Assembly: GCA_965116435.1 (NCBI GenBank)
Contig: OZ220686.1
Span: 248,001 to 312,000 of the forward strand
Origin: VXPQ01 sp965116435
GTDB taxonomy: Bacteria > Bacteroidota > Rhodothermia > Rhodothermales > VXPQ01
Reading direction: 5' to 3'
Length of the DNA stretch: 64,000 nt
The notes beneath the pieces are model-generated. The model had not been told where the DNA came from, did not search any database, and saw only the letters and a program-made list of their open reading frames with translations. The position numbers and the translations under genes were made by a program. Within the stretch, counting starts at the first letter, position 1. Each line of letters begins with the position of its first letter. Shown here piece after piece: positions 18,527 through 27,800 of this stretch.

Positions 18527-18689
18527 CGCAAAGCCGCGCTGATTCTGTCCTCGCGGCCTCCCGAAGGGCGTTTCCCGTCCTCGCATGCGTGCATCTTCGT
18601 GTTTTCCGCGGATTTCAACACGGGCATCAGGACGGCAGGTCCTCGCATGCGCGAAGCGCGGATCGAAGCGGACTTGCTCAGCGCATCCT
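18527..18689 (-). repeat. Dispersed TIR element, copy E (inverted, degenerate)
   Basis: Read on the minus strand, it starts AGGATGCGCTGAGCAAGTCC and runs through a GGAAAACACG block and AACGCCCTTCGGGAGGC to the cvpA stop. These blocks match the intact copy at 32457-32716, but about 100 bp of the right end is missing and identity is lower. It fills the gap between the convergent cvpA and EamA genes. Confidence 0.7.
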
Positions 18690-18701
18690 GCAATCATGCG
18701 C

Positions 18702-19691
18702 TTACCCGGGCGCAGGCGCACGGCGTATCTGGCGCAGGAACACAAGCCCTCCAATCACGGTGGCTCCGCCTATGATCTGAATGAGGTTTACCGTTTCGCC
18801 CAGCAGGAAATAACTGGCCGTAAGCGCCGTCAGTGGCACCAGATTGCCGTAGGCGGCGGTGTGCGAAGCGCCTACATGGTTCACCGCATTGTTCCACAGC
18901 GCCAGGACCACCCCGGTGGAAAGTCCCCCGGAAAACACAATGATTCCCCAGTGCTTGAGGGTTACCGCACTCCAGTCCGTACGGGGAATTTCGGGGAGGC
19001 CCGCCCCGATCAGGATGGGCAAGGCGCACAGCAGTCCCAGAAAGGTCAATCCGGAGGCAGATACATGGCGAAGCATCGGTTTATTGAGCGCCGTATAGCA
19101 TCCCCAGGAACAGGCCGCGCACAGCATCAGCACATTGCCAATGAATATTCCGCTGTCGAAGGAAATCGTTCCGCCGCCCCCGATCACGACCGTCATGGCG
19201 CCTCCCAGTACGAAAACAAGGGCGAACCAGGTCCAGCCCCGAATGCGCTCTACCCCGAGCGCAGCGATCATGCAGGCGGTCCACAAGGGCACGCTGGTCA
19301 TGATCAGCGCCGCATTGCCCGCCGTGGTGCGGTATATGCCGTGGATAAACAGGAACTGGTAGGCGACGAACCCGACCATGCCCAGCCCGGCGATGCGAAG
19401 CGGGTACGTGCGGAGCAATTCCCAGGCGGGCAGGCCTTGTTTACGGCGGCGGTACAGGTAGATTCCGCCCAGCACGAGGATCGAGACGGGAAACCGGAAC
19501 GTGTTGATCATGTGCGGATGCATCACCTCAAAGACCGATTTCAGGAGGGGATAATTCATGCCCCACACGGTTACAACGAAGAGAAGCGCCGCCTCCGCGC
19601 GCCATCGTTGCCTGTTTGCCCCTGATTCGGTCGGGGATGCGCTGGTTTGCACGAAGGGATGCGTTGTCGCAGGATAAAGTCTGGGATGCAC
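18702..19691 (-). CDS. EamA/DMT family exporter
   Basis: Inner-membrane drug/metabolite transporter of 329 residues with about ten helices in two EamA repeats (about 33-170 and 180-320). Typical pieces are TVWGMNYPLLKSVFE in helix 1, the G-x-N-A-A-L-I-M-T-S-V-P segment, and GASHTAAYGNLVPLTA in the second repeat. The substrate cannot be deduced. Residues 1-30 are polar and poorly conserved in style, so the true start could be a later codon. It is convergent with cvpA and divergent from the MerR gene. Confidence 0.9.
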   Translation of the reverse strand: MHPRLYPATTHPFVQTSASPTESGANRQRWRAEAALLFVVTVWGMNYPLLKSVFEVMHPHMINTFRFPVSILVLGGIYLYRRRKQGLPAWELLRTYPLRIAGLGMVGFVAYQFLFIHGIYRTTAGNAALIMTSVPLWTACMIAALGVERIRGWTWFALVFVLGGAMTVVIGGGGTISFDSGIFIGNVLMLCAACSWGCYTALNKPMLRHVSASGLTFLGLLCALPILIGAGLPEIPRTDWSAVTLKHWGIIVFSGGLSTGVVLALWNNAVNHVGASHTAAYGNLVPLTALTASYFLLGETVNLIQIIGGATVIGGLVFLRQIRRAPAPG

Positions 19692-19789
19692 TGATGTTAT
19701 TCGGCGCGTCCTGCGACATTTTTCTTCGCATTCGCCGTCGGGCTTTCGTACCTTATCCGCAATGTAGTGTTCTTGTGCGTAAAAGATTC

Positions 19790-20122
19790 ATGCAAGGGAA
19801 AGGAATCACAAAACTGTACTATACGATCGGGGAAGTCAGTAAAATGACGGGCCTCGAAGCCCATGTGCTGCGCTTCTGGGAAACCGAATTTGCGGAGCTT
19901 CGGCCCCGGAAGAACCGCGCCGGACACCGCGCATACATGGAGAAGGACATTCGCATCGTGGAGCGCATCCAGTATTTGCTCAAAGAGCGGGGCTTGACGA
20001 TCAAGGGAGCCCAGCAGGCGCTTTCTGCGGAGGAATCCGGAACCGGGGGCGAGCCTGTGCGCAACCTGATCGAATTGCGACGTTTCCTGGGCGACGTGCT
20101 CGAGCAGTTGGAAGCAGACTGA
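19790..20122 (+). CDS. MerR family transcriptional regulator
   Basis: DNA-binding protein of 110 residues. The winged helix-turn-helix occupies residues 8-75 (LYYTIGEVSKMTGLEAHVLR and NRAGHRAY), followed by a short C-terminal helix that would dimerise. No metal- or drug-binding domain is present. ATG 19790 is chosen because it immediately precedes the conserved YYTIGEV start; the longer open frame back to 19616 overlaps the divergent EamA gene. Its stop overlaps or abuts the permease gene, so the two are probably co-transcribed. Confidence 0.88.
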   Translation: MQGKGITKLYYTIGEVSKMTGLEAHVLRFWETEFAELRPRKNRAGHRAYMEKDIRIVERIQYLLKERGLTIKGAQQALSAEESGTGGEPVRNLIELRRFLGDVLEQLEAD

Positions 20123-21507
20123 GCGGTCCGGTACTCATAGCGATTCTGGTCGGCGCCGTCGTTTTCGTTATTGTGGCGACGGCCCGTTTTCGCGCCCATC
20201 CTTTTCTGGCGCTGCTCGTTGCCGCCTTGCTGACGGGATTGGCGTCGGGGTTGTCGGGCGCCGTCGTGGCGGAGGCCGTTACGGAGGGTTTTGGCGGCAC
20301 GATCGGGCATATCGGGATCGTTATTGCTGCGGGGACGATCATCGGGACCCTGCTCGAAAAGACGGGCGGCGCGGCGCTGATGGCGCGTTCCGTATTGCGC
20401 TGGATCGGCAAGGCCCGGTCGTTGCTCGCCATGAGCATCACCGGCCTGTTCGTGTCCATTCCTGTCTTTTGCGATTCGGGATTCGTCGTGTTGGCCCCGC
20501 TGAATCGTTCGCTGGCCAAGCAATCCGGCGTGCCGCTGGCCTCTTTTACCGTAGCGCTGAGCATGGGGCTGTACGTCGGGCATGTGTTCATTCCCCCGAC
20601 GCCCGGCCCCCTGGCCGCCGCCGGAGAACTGGGGGCGGATATTGGCCTGGTGATGCTGCTTGGCCTGGCGGTTTCGGCGCCTGTTATCGCGACGACATGG
20701 TTTTTTGCGCGGATTGCGGGGCGGCGGATCGTCGTGGCGGGAGATCCGGCCGCCGCGCAATCCGCTGAACAATCTGTGGACAAGCCAGACCGGACATCCG
20801 CAGACGCCGCCTCCGAAGCCATTGAACTCCGCTCCGCGTGGCTGGCCTTTTTGCCCATTCTGCTGCCTGTGGCGTTGATTGCGGCCCAGTCTATTGCATC
20901 GCTCCCCACCCGCCCGTTGGGGGAAGGCCACCTGTTTGCGCTGCTGCGGTTCGTTGGCCATCCCAATTTCGCCTTGCTTCTCGGAGTAGCAGCGGCGTGC
21001 GCAGCGGTATGGCATGCAGGCGGGCGCGTCCGCCGGGAATGGATATCCGAATCGCTCCGTACGGGCGGCCTCATTATTCTCATTACCGGAGCAGGGGGCG
21101 CCTTCGGCAAGGTGCTTCAGGCTACGCCCATCGGGGACTATCTGGGCGAACTCCTCGGTTTGGCGGGGCTGGGCGCTTTCAGCCTGCTTGTTCCGTTCCT
21201 GCTGGCCGCCTCGCTCAAGACGGCCCTTGGCTCCTCCACCGTGGCCATCGTTACCGCCGCGTCCATTGTGTTTCCGCTATTGCCTGCGCTGGGGTTGGCG
21301 TCGTCGCTTGGACCCGTGTTGACCACGCTGGCCATCGGGGCGGGCGCCATGACGGTTTCCCATGCGAACGACAGTTATTTCTGGGTGGTGAGCCAGTTTT
21401 CCGGCATGACGGTTTCGCAGGCGTACAAACTGCACACCGTTGGTTCCGCCGTGGCGGGCGTTACGGGCGTCGTCGCTGTCTTGCTGCTGGGCGCCATCTT
21501 CCTGTAG
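20119..21507 (+). CDS. GntP family gluconate/organic acid permease
   Basis: Membrane permease of about 462 residues with 12-14 helices. Family hallmarks are HPFLALLVAALLTG, the SIPVFCDSGFVVLAPL segment, HVFIPPTPGPLAAAGELGAD and the C-terminal SHANDSYFWVVSQF. The first standard start in frame is GTG 20173. However, codons 20119-20172 encode a hydrophobic stretch (GPVLIAILVGAVVFVIVA) that completes helix 1, so initiation at CTG 20119 overlapping the merR stop is preferred, tentatively. Substrates of the family are gluconate, fructuronate, glycerate and similar acids; which applies here is unknown. Confidence 0.88.
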   Translation: MSGPVLIAILVGAVVFVIVATARFRAHPFLALLVAALLTGLASGLSGAVVAEAVTEGFGGTIGHIGIVIAAGTIIGTLLEKTGGAALMARSVLRWIGKARSLLAMSITGLFVSIPVFCDSGFVVLAPLNRSLAKQSGVPLASFTVALSMGLYVGHVFIPPTPGPLAAAGELGADIGLVMLLGLAVSAPVIATTWFFARIAGRRIVVAGDPAAAQSAEQSVDKPDRTSADAASEAIELRSAWLAFLPILLPVALIAAQSIASLPTRPLGEGHLFALLRFVGHPNFALLLGVAAACAAVWHAGGRVRREWISESLRTGGLIILITGAGGAFGKVLQATPIGDYLGELLGLAGLGAFSLLVPFLLAASLKTALGSSTVAIVTAASIVFPLLPALGLASSLGPVLTTLAIGAGAMTVSHANDSYFWVVSQFSGMTVSQAYKLHTVGSAVAGVTGVVAVLLLGAIFL

Positions 21508-21649
21508 ATAAGGATAGGGTGGGGGCTGGGATGCGAAGGGAGGCGGGGTGCGAATCTGGAGCATGCGTATGAAGAACGGCGGCGCGGGAAACCATTTCGT
21601 TCCTGCGCGTTTCATGCCATCCAGAAAGGGCGATGGTCTTTCTGTTTTT

Positions 21650-21723
21650 CGGGACGTGGCGCAGTCCGGTAGCGCACTTGCATGGGGTGCAAGGGGTCGT
21701 GGGTTCAAATCCCGCCGTCCCGA
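21650..21723 (+). tRNA. tRNA-Pro(GGG)
   Basis: A 74-nt cloverleaf. Acceptor arms are CGGGACG and CGTCCCG with discriminator A, and the D arm is GCGC..GCGC. The anticodon stem CTTGC/GCAAG has loop ATGGGGT, giving anticodon GGG. The T arm is GTGGG-TTCAAAT-CCCGC. No CCA is encoded. It lies between the permease and the oxidoreductase gene. Confidence 0.97.
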
Positions 21724-21931
21724 CACGATACGCATCGTGGCGTATGTTGCGCACGGCGCGGCGACGATACGACGTACGGCATGGCATGCGGTATGCCGTC
21801 GAGCCTCGCCGTACGTGCGGTTATCGCAGACGTCTGTGTATACCCGTGACGCCAGACTTCTCTTGCGTCGCCCGCCGCGATTAGAGCGGCCAGCCATCCC
21901 CACCCCAAACAAGCGATCGAATAGCAACACG

Positions 21932-23101
21932 ATGTCTTTGCGCAGAAAACTCCGGTACGGCATGGTAGGCGGCGGCCCCGGCGCCTTCATTGGCGAAGTA
22001 CACCGCAAGGCCGCAGCGCTCGACGGGCTTATCGTCCTCGCAGCCGGCGCGTTTTCCTCCAATCCCGCCAAATCGAAGCAGCAGGGAGAAGCATTGCATC
22101 TCGATCCTGCCCGCACATACGGCTCTTACAAGGAGATGGCGGAGCGGGAGGCGGCCCTGCCGGAGGACGAGCGTATCGATTTCGTTTCGATCGTAACGCC
22201 GAATTTCATGCATTACCCCGTGGCGCTGGCGTTCATTGAGCACGGCTTCCATCTGGTGTGCGACAAGCCCATGACGAACACGCTGCAGGAGGCCGAGAAG
22301 TTGTGCTATCTGGTCGCCGAGCAGGACCTCGTGTTCGCCCTGACGCATAATTACACGGGCTATCCCATGGTCAAGCAGGCCCGCGCCATGGTGCAGCGCG
22401 GCGATCTGGGCGAAATTCGCAAGGTGGTGGTCGAGTATCCGCAAGGCTGGCTGGCCACGAAACTCGAAGATACCGGCAGCAAACAGGCCGAATGGCGCAC
22501 AAATCCCGAAAAAGCCGGGGTGTCGTCGGCGGTGGGGGATATCGGCTCGCACGCAGAGAACCTGGCGCGGTACGTCACGGGCCTCGAAATCGAATCGCTT
22601 TGCGCGGACATTCATACGTTCGTGCCGGGGCGGGCGCTGGAAGACGACGCCAGCATGCTGATTCACTACAAGGGCGGCGCACGCGGCGTATTGCATTGCT
22701 CCCAGGTTGCCGTGGGCGAAGAGAACAACCTCAATATTCGCGTCTACGGCACGAAAGGCTCGCTGTCCTGGGTGCAGGAGAATCCGAATTACCTGCACTT
22801 TTTGTCCAGTGACGGACCGGAGCATGTCTATAAACGAGGGAATCCCTACCTCGTGGAGGCGGCCCAGCGCAACTCTCGGCTTCCTTTCGGACATCCCGAA
22901 GCGTTTCTGGAAGCGTTTGCGAATATCTATGTGAGCGCGGCGCACGCCATCGAAGCAAAGCGGACGGGCGTCGAACAGGACAGCCTGATGGACTTTCCTA
23001 CGGTGCAAGACGGCGCCATAGGGGTACACTTCATTCACACGGCCATCGCAAGCGGCAAGAAGCGGGCCTGGGTAGACGCGTCGTATTCCCCGCCGAAGTG
23101 A
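21932..23101 (+). CDS. Gfo/Idh/MocA family oxidoreductase
   Basis: NAD(P)-dependent sugar-type dehydrogenase of 389 residues. The N-terminal Rossmann fold starts YGMVGGGPGAFIGEVHR, and the conserved EKP-equivalent is VCDKPMTNT (near residue 114), carrying the catalytic lysine. The C-terminal half is the usual beta-sheet substrate domain. ATG 21932 is chosen because the frame further upstream runs through tRNA-Pro. The substrate is unknown; paralogues act on inositols and aldose derivatives. A strong hairpin with a T-rich tail follows 108 bp downstream. Confidence 0.92.
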   Translation: MSLRRKLRYGMVGGGPGAFIGEVHRKAAALDGLIVLAAGAFSSNPAKSKQQGEALHLDPARTYGSYKEMAEREAALPEDERIDFVSIVTPNFMHYPVALAFIEHGFHLVCDKPMTNTLQEAEKLCYLVAEQDLVFALTHNYTGYPMVKQARAMVQRGDLGEIRKVVVEYPQGWLATKLEDTGSKQAEWRTNPEKAGVSSAVGDIGSHAENLARYVTGLEIESLCADIHTFVPGRALEDDASMLIHYKGGARGVLHCSQVAVGEENNLNIRVYGTKGSLSWVQENPNYLHFLSSDGPEHVYKRGNPYLVEAAQRNSRLPFGHPEAFLEAFANIYVSAAHAIEAKRTGVEQDSLMDFPTVQDGAIGVHFIHTAIASGKKRAWVDASYSPPK

Positions 23102-23146
23102 GCGCGTGGAATACGACGCGCCAGAACCCCAAGACTAATTCAAAGG

Positions 23147-23270
23147 CCCTTCCCGGGGGATTTTTGATCGAAATCCCGGCAGGGCCTTCCTGCACGGCAA
23201 ATACACAACCTTAAAATATTAGGCGCCCAAAATCGCCGCCTAATATTTTAAGGTTTCTGTTTTTTGCGCA
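23147..23270 (+). repeat. Direct repeat block 1 (relic of type ISP gene end plus hairpin)
   Basis: About 120 bp, closely matching 29655-29782. It begins with the codons PFPGDF-stop, aligned with PFPEDF-stop at the end of the type ISP gene, then GATCGAAATCCCGGCAG and CCTTCCTGCAC. It ends in the hairpin of 23209-23265. No type ISP gene body precedes it here, so it is read as a remnant. Confidence 0.75.
23209..23265 (+). terminator. Hairpin with T-rich tail (TTAGGCG family, copy 1)
   Basis: CCTTAAAATATTAGGCG (23209-23225) pairs perfectly with CGCCTAATATTTTAAGG (23237-23253). The tail TTTCTGTTTTTT follows. It could terminate transcription after the oxidoreductase gene. The same hairpin recurs at 24380 and 29719. 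Confidence 0.8.
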
Positions 23271-23298
23271 ATTGCGGAGCGGGGGGAATACGACGCGT

Positions 23299-23772
23299 CT
23301 ACCCGGTCCGCCCCTTGAACAGGATATAGGCTGCGAAGGCGCGGCGGATCGTTCTCGGCTCCCTTTCAAAATTATTAATGACATCTTCTACGTCGTTGAT
23401 TCTCTGATTCACTTCCGATTTTCGGAATATAGCGTCCGGGGCATAATCGGCGCGGTGGCGTTGTTCCTGCATCTGGGCGAATGTCTTGGCGAATATACGG
23501 GTGCTCTCCGGGAATTGTCCGAGGCCTTTTGTGTCCTGGCATCGCCTCTTGGCGGCGTTATGATCCAGTGCCCGGTATGTTCTTGCCCAAGCCTCCGTCC
23601 CGCGTACTCTACCTGACTTGCCTATAAGCGTATCTGCACAAGAGCGCGCCAGACAGTGGAACATGGCGTAATACGTCGTACTGACGGCGCGGCGGAGGTT
23701 GGTGCCTCGTGGCCTGCCCTGCCCGGTCGGAAGCAATTCCCGCGATGTCTTGACAAAATTCTCCGCTTCCAT
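23299..23772 (-). CDS. HEPN-domain protein, probable toxin of a two-gene module
   Basis: A protein of 157 residues from ATG 23772. The helical HEPN core is seen in NLRRAVSTTYYAMFHCLARSCADTLIG (25-51), and a later RHRADY segment at 105-110 is typical of HEPN/UPF0332-like families. Catalytic assignment is not certain. The gene lies 79 bp downstream of a small acidic protein gene on the same strand, and the pair is duplicated at 29.7-30.4 kb. HEPN proteins are commonly RNases in toxin-antitoxin and abortive infection systems. The proposed role is inference from fold and pairing. Confidence 0.7.
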   Translation of the reverse strand: MEAENFVKTSRELLPTGQGRPRGTNLRRAVSTTYYAMFHCLARSCADTLIGKSGRVRGTEAWARTYRALDHNAAKRRCQDTKGLGQFPESTRIFAKTFAQMQEQRHRADYAPDAIFRKSEVNQRINDVEDVINNFEREPRTIRRAFAAYILFKGRTG

Positions 23773-23851
23773 CTCCCCCCACATCGTTAAAACAGTCGAT
23801 ACAACGCTTCCGTGAATCCAATAAACGCATTGAGCAAAAAGGTATTAAACC

Positions 23852-24199
23852 CTATCCCTCAACGTTTTCCTTTAAATAATCAGGCACCCAGTAATCCGGG
23901 TCCTCCCATTCGGATTTTTCGATGAACGAGGTGATGGCCAAAGCCGTTATGCCAAGCCTTTCCATGGCAGGGTCAATAAACAGGAGCATTCTGCTGGTCC
24001 AGTGCGCATCCAGTTTTTCCTGGTCTCCCTCGAAAATAATTTTGATCCAGAGCAATTCGTCCCCGTCATAGCCAATGTCCGGTTCGAGTACGATGGGGTC
24101 AAAGGTGAGGCCCTCAGAGCCAAAGCGCGTTGTTAGCGCATTGTGCACAATGTCTCGAAGTGCGTCCAGCTTCTCCTGCGGTATCGTTTTTTCGATCAT
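23852..24199 (-). CDS. Small acidic protein paired with HEPN, candidate antitoxin
   Basis: A protein of 115 residues, strongly acidic, not assigned to a named family. Its paralogue at 30017-30355 aligns over the full length. Shared blocks are F-D-P-I-x-x-x-P-D, D-G-D-x-x-L, I-I-F-x-G-D-Q-x-x-L-D and the C-terminal SFIEKSEW-x-D-P. Each copy sits directly upstream of a HEPN gene or HEPN remnant, the arrangement expected of an antitoxin. The predicted fold is mixed alpha/beta with no membrane segments. Confidence 0.65.
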   Translation of the reverse strand: MIEKTIPQEKLDALRDIVHNALTTRFGSEGLTFDPIVLEPDIGYDGDELLWIKIIFEGDQEKLDAHWTSRMLLFIDPAMERLGITALAITSFIEKSEWEDPDYWVPDYLKENVEG

Positions 24200-24580
24200 G
24201 GCGATCGCCTCTGGTCGGATCTGGGATAGCGGCAGAAGGACGAGGGGCCTCCCTGTCTACCGCGCAGTGTGCTACCGCCGTTCCTGACCGCTGTTCCTGG
24301 ATTTTCCCGTATTTTCGCTGTATTTGCCAGCCCATTTCTACTAAAATTGAGGAGGGTTCGTCGCCGCGGCTATGCGCAACCTTATTTTATTAGGCGCCCA
24401 AAATCGCCGCCTAATATTTTAAGGTTTCTGTTTTTTGCGCGATTGCGGGGCGGGCTTAGCGCCTTTCTGTTGGCGCCGTTTGGTATGGTGTATGGGAAAC
24501 GTCCGTCGAATTGCGCGATAACCTCAAAAGGTGTATACTTGTTCTGATCGGAAAGCCCCCTGTAACTCCCAAACACCCTC
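24200..24580. other. Intergenic region upstream of the type ISP gene
   Basis: Non-coding stretch of 381 bp between the divergent small acidic protein gene and the type ISP gene. It contains hairpin copy 2 (24380-24436) and, closer to the gene, an AT-richer stretch (24505-24550, with GTGTATACTTGTTC) that may hold the promoter. No open frame in it resembles a protein family. Confidence 0.6.
24380..24436 (+). repeat. Hairpin (TTAGGCG family, copy 2)
   Basis: Left arm CCTTATTTTATTAGGCG (24380-24396), right arm CGCCTAATATTTTAAGG (24408-24424), tail TTTCTGTTTTTT. The loop and everything to the right are identical to copies 1 and 3. The left arm has a TTTT/AAAA exchange that breaks three or four pairs. 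Confidence 0.8.
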
Positions 24581-24880
24581 ATGAATGCCAGCGGTTTTCA
24601 GCACGTACTCGACCACATTCGGTCCGAAGCCGACTCCGAAGCGCACAAAGGCCGCTTGTTCGAGCGGCTGATGCAAACCTATTTTCGGGAGGACCCACTC
24701 TATAAGGATCGATTTTCCGAAGTCTGGCTGTGGTCCGAATGGGCCCGCCGCACAGGTTTCGACGGCCACGACACAGGAATCGACCTGGTAGCGGCAGAAC
24801 GTGTGGGGGGGGGGGGCTTATTGTGCAATTCAGTGCAAGTGTTACGCGCCCGGCACGCGCATCTCGAAGGCGCATCTTGA
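24581..24880 (+). CDS. Type ISP enzyme, N-terminal nuclease segment (frame ends after G12 tract)
   Basis: The real 5' end of the restriction gene, starting at ATG 24581. Residues 1-78 are genuine coding sequence (FQHVLDHIRS.., HKGRLFERLM, then GHDTGIDLVAAE). This gives the first half of an Mrr-like PD-(D/E)XK core, with Asp68 as likely metal ligand. The Q-C-K half of the motif (YCAIQCKCY) lies in another frame just past the G12 run at 24805-24816, so this frame ends in a short foreign tail. Eleven G instead of twelve would join it to the next segment. Confidence 0.85.
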   Translation: MNASGFQHVLDHIRSEADSEAHKGRLFERLMQTYFREDPLYKDRFSEVWLWSEWARRTGFDGHDTGIDLVAAERVGGGGLLCNSVQVLRARHAHLEGAS

Positions 24881-27800
24881 CTCTTTTATAGCGGCCTCGG
24901 CCCGCGATCCGTTTACGGCGCGGTTGATGGTCGATACGGGGGATGAGTGGGGGCCGAATGCGGCACGAACGATCCATGGGCTAAAGCCCGCCTGTTCGGT
25001 GCTGCGCTTCGGCGATCTGGCAAATCGCCCGATCGAATGGCCCGATCTGCTACAGGACGCCCCCGAAGCGCTCGCATTTCGCCGTGAACCGTTTTCGCTC
25101 CGGACTCATCAAAAGGCGGCGTTCGAGGATGTAGTCCGCGGTTTCGAGGAGTGCGACCGCGGCAAACTCATCATGGCCTGTGGAACAGGGAAGACATTCA
25201 CCGCCTTGCGAATCGCCGAAGAGGTTGCAGGCGTTGGCGGATGCGCCCTGTACCTGGTGCCGTCCATCTCTCTTTTCCAGCAGTCCATGCGAGAATGGGC
25301 GGAGCAACAGGGCGTCCCGCATCGCTACATAGGCATCTGTTCCGATACCCGCGCAGGACGCAACGACGAGGACGCCTCGCTGCAGGAACTGGAAATACCT
25401 GTCACGACCGACCCCGACGCCATTTCCCAGACACTGCGGAATGCCTCCACCGAAGCCATGACGGTGGTATTCTGCACCTACCACTCGCTCCCCCTCGTGG
25501 AGCGTGCGCAGGACGAGGGCGCTCCACCCTTTGACCTTGTTCTTTGCGACGAGGCCCACCGAACGACCGGGGTAGACCGCCCCGAAGACAAAACGTCGCC
25601 GTTTGTGCTGGTGCACGATGCAAAGAGGATACGCGCCGCCAAGCGCCTCTACATGACCGCCACGCCGCGCCTGTACACGGAAGGCGCCAAGTCGAAGGCG
25701 GCCCGACACTCGGTTGACGTGTTTTCGATGGACGACGAGAAGACCTACGGGCCGCAATTTCATCGGCTGCCTTTCTCAAGAGCCGTCGAGCAGGGGCTGC
25801 TTTCCGACTACAAGGTAGTAGTGTTTACGCTGTCCGAAGAGCACTTGAGCGACATCTTGCAAGGAGATCTGGCGACGGGCGACAGCGAAATAAATCTTGA
25901 CGACGTAGCCAAGATTATCGGGTGTTGGCAGGCGCTGCAAAATCCCGAAAATACGCGCCTCGGGGCAGGCAAGCCCCTGCGCCTGAAGCGGGCGATTGCA
26001 TTCACCAATATCATCAACGTCTCCAAACGGCTGGAGAAGCATTGGGAGCATATTGTCGGGGAAGCCATCTCGTTGTTGCCGGAATACGAGCAGGAGTACG
26101 CCTTCCGCTGCGAAACGAAGCATGTGGACGGGCGGCATAATGCCCTCGAACGCAAAGCCCGGATCGAATGGCTGAAAGGCGAAACGCCGGGCGGATGCCG
26201 CATTCTCTCGAACGCGCGATGCCTGTCCGAGGGCATCGACGTGCCCGCCCTCGACGCCGTGTTGTTCATGAATCCGCGCAAGAGCCATGTGGACATCGTG
26301 CAAGCCGTGGGTAGGGCCATGCGCAAGGCAGAGGGGAAGGAGTACGGCTACATCATCCTGCCTATCTTCATTCCGGCGGGCATGGACCCGGCCAAGGCCC
26401 TGGATGACAACGAACGCTACGGAGTGGTCTGGAGCATCCTGCGCGCCTTGCGTTCGCACGACGACCGCCTGGATGCGGAGATCAACAAACTTGATCTCAA
26501 CCACAAACCCACCGCCCGGATCATCTTCAGCGGGGGCCACGGGCAAGACGGTGCGGACGAAGACGAAGGCGGGTCGGTTGTTCGGGAACCGCGGGTTCCG
26601 TACACGCTGAATCTGTTCGATACGCTGGGCCTGCCCCCCGGCGCTATTTTTGCGAAAATCGTCGAGAAATGCGGGGATCGAAAGTATTGGGAAACGTGGG
26701 CGAAGGACGTTGCGGACATCTTTTTGCGCCTCACCGGCCGCATCGAACGGCTGCTGGACAGCGACGAAAACGAGACCCTGCGTGAATGGTTTACCGCGTT
26801 TCACGAAGAGTTGAAGGTCTGGATCAACGACGCCATCGACCGGGACCGGGCCATCGAAATGATGGCGCAACACATCCTCACGCGCCCGGTCTTCGAGGCC
26901 CTTTTCGAACGGTACGATTTCGCAGGAAGCAACCCGGTGGCGAAATCGCTCGACAGGCTGCGGGAGGATTTCGGGGAATTCGGACTGGAAAACGAAACGC
27001 GGGACCTGAAACGGTTCTATGAGAGCGTGCGGGCGCGGGCGCACGGCCTGGACAACCCCGAGGCGCGGCAGCATGTGCTGATGGAGTTGTACGAGAAGTT
27101 CTTTGCGACCGCGATGAAGAAAGACGCGGACCGCCTGGGCATTGTCTATACGCCCGTGCAGATTGTGGATTTCATTCTGCACAGCGCGAACGAAGCGTTA
27201 CGCAAGGAATTCGGGCGATCCCTGAGCGACGAGGGGGTGCACATTCTTGATCCCTTTACGGGCACGGGCATCTTTCTGGTGCGCCTGCTACAATCCGGGT
27301 TGATTCGGGACGAGGACCTGATGCGGAAGTACCGCGAAGAACTCCACGCCAACGAACTGGTCCTTTTGGCCTACTACATCGGGGCCATTCATATCGAGGA
27401 AGCGTTTCATTGCAGGCGGGGAGAGGAGACCGAATACGAGCCGTTCAAAGGCATTGTCCTGACGGATACGTTCAACCTGCACAACGAACGAACGGGCCTG
27501 CCCCGCATGTGGCTCCCCGTAAACAGCGAGCGCGTGGAACGGCAGCAAAAGGCCCCCATTCAGGTGATTGTGGGAAATCCGCCCTGGTCGGCGGGGCAAC
27601 GAAGTGCGGCGGACGATAATCCGAATGTGGATTACGCGGAACTGGAGAAGCGTATCTCCGATACGTATGCGGCTCGCTCCACGGCAACAAACAAGAACAG
27701 CCTCTACGACACGTACAAGATGGCCATTCGATGGGCTTCGGACCGTATTGGGGAGCAGGGGATTGTAGCCTTCGTGACAAACGGATCTTGGATTGACGGC

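Noticed and set aside
21548..21931. N-terminal extension of the Gfo/Idh oxidoreductase
   Set aside because: The extended frame passes through tRNA-Pro and has no family similarity; ATG 21932 directly precedes the Rossmann motif.
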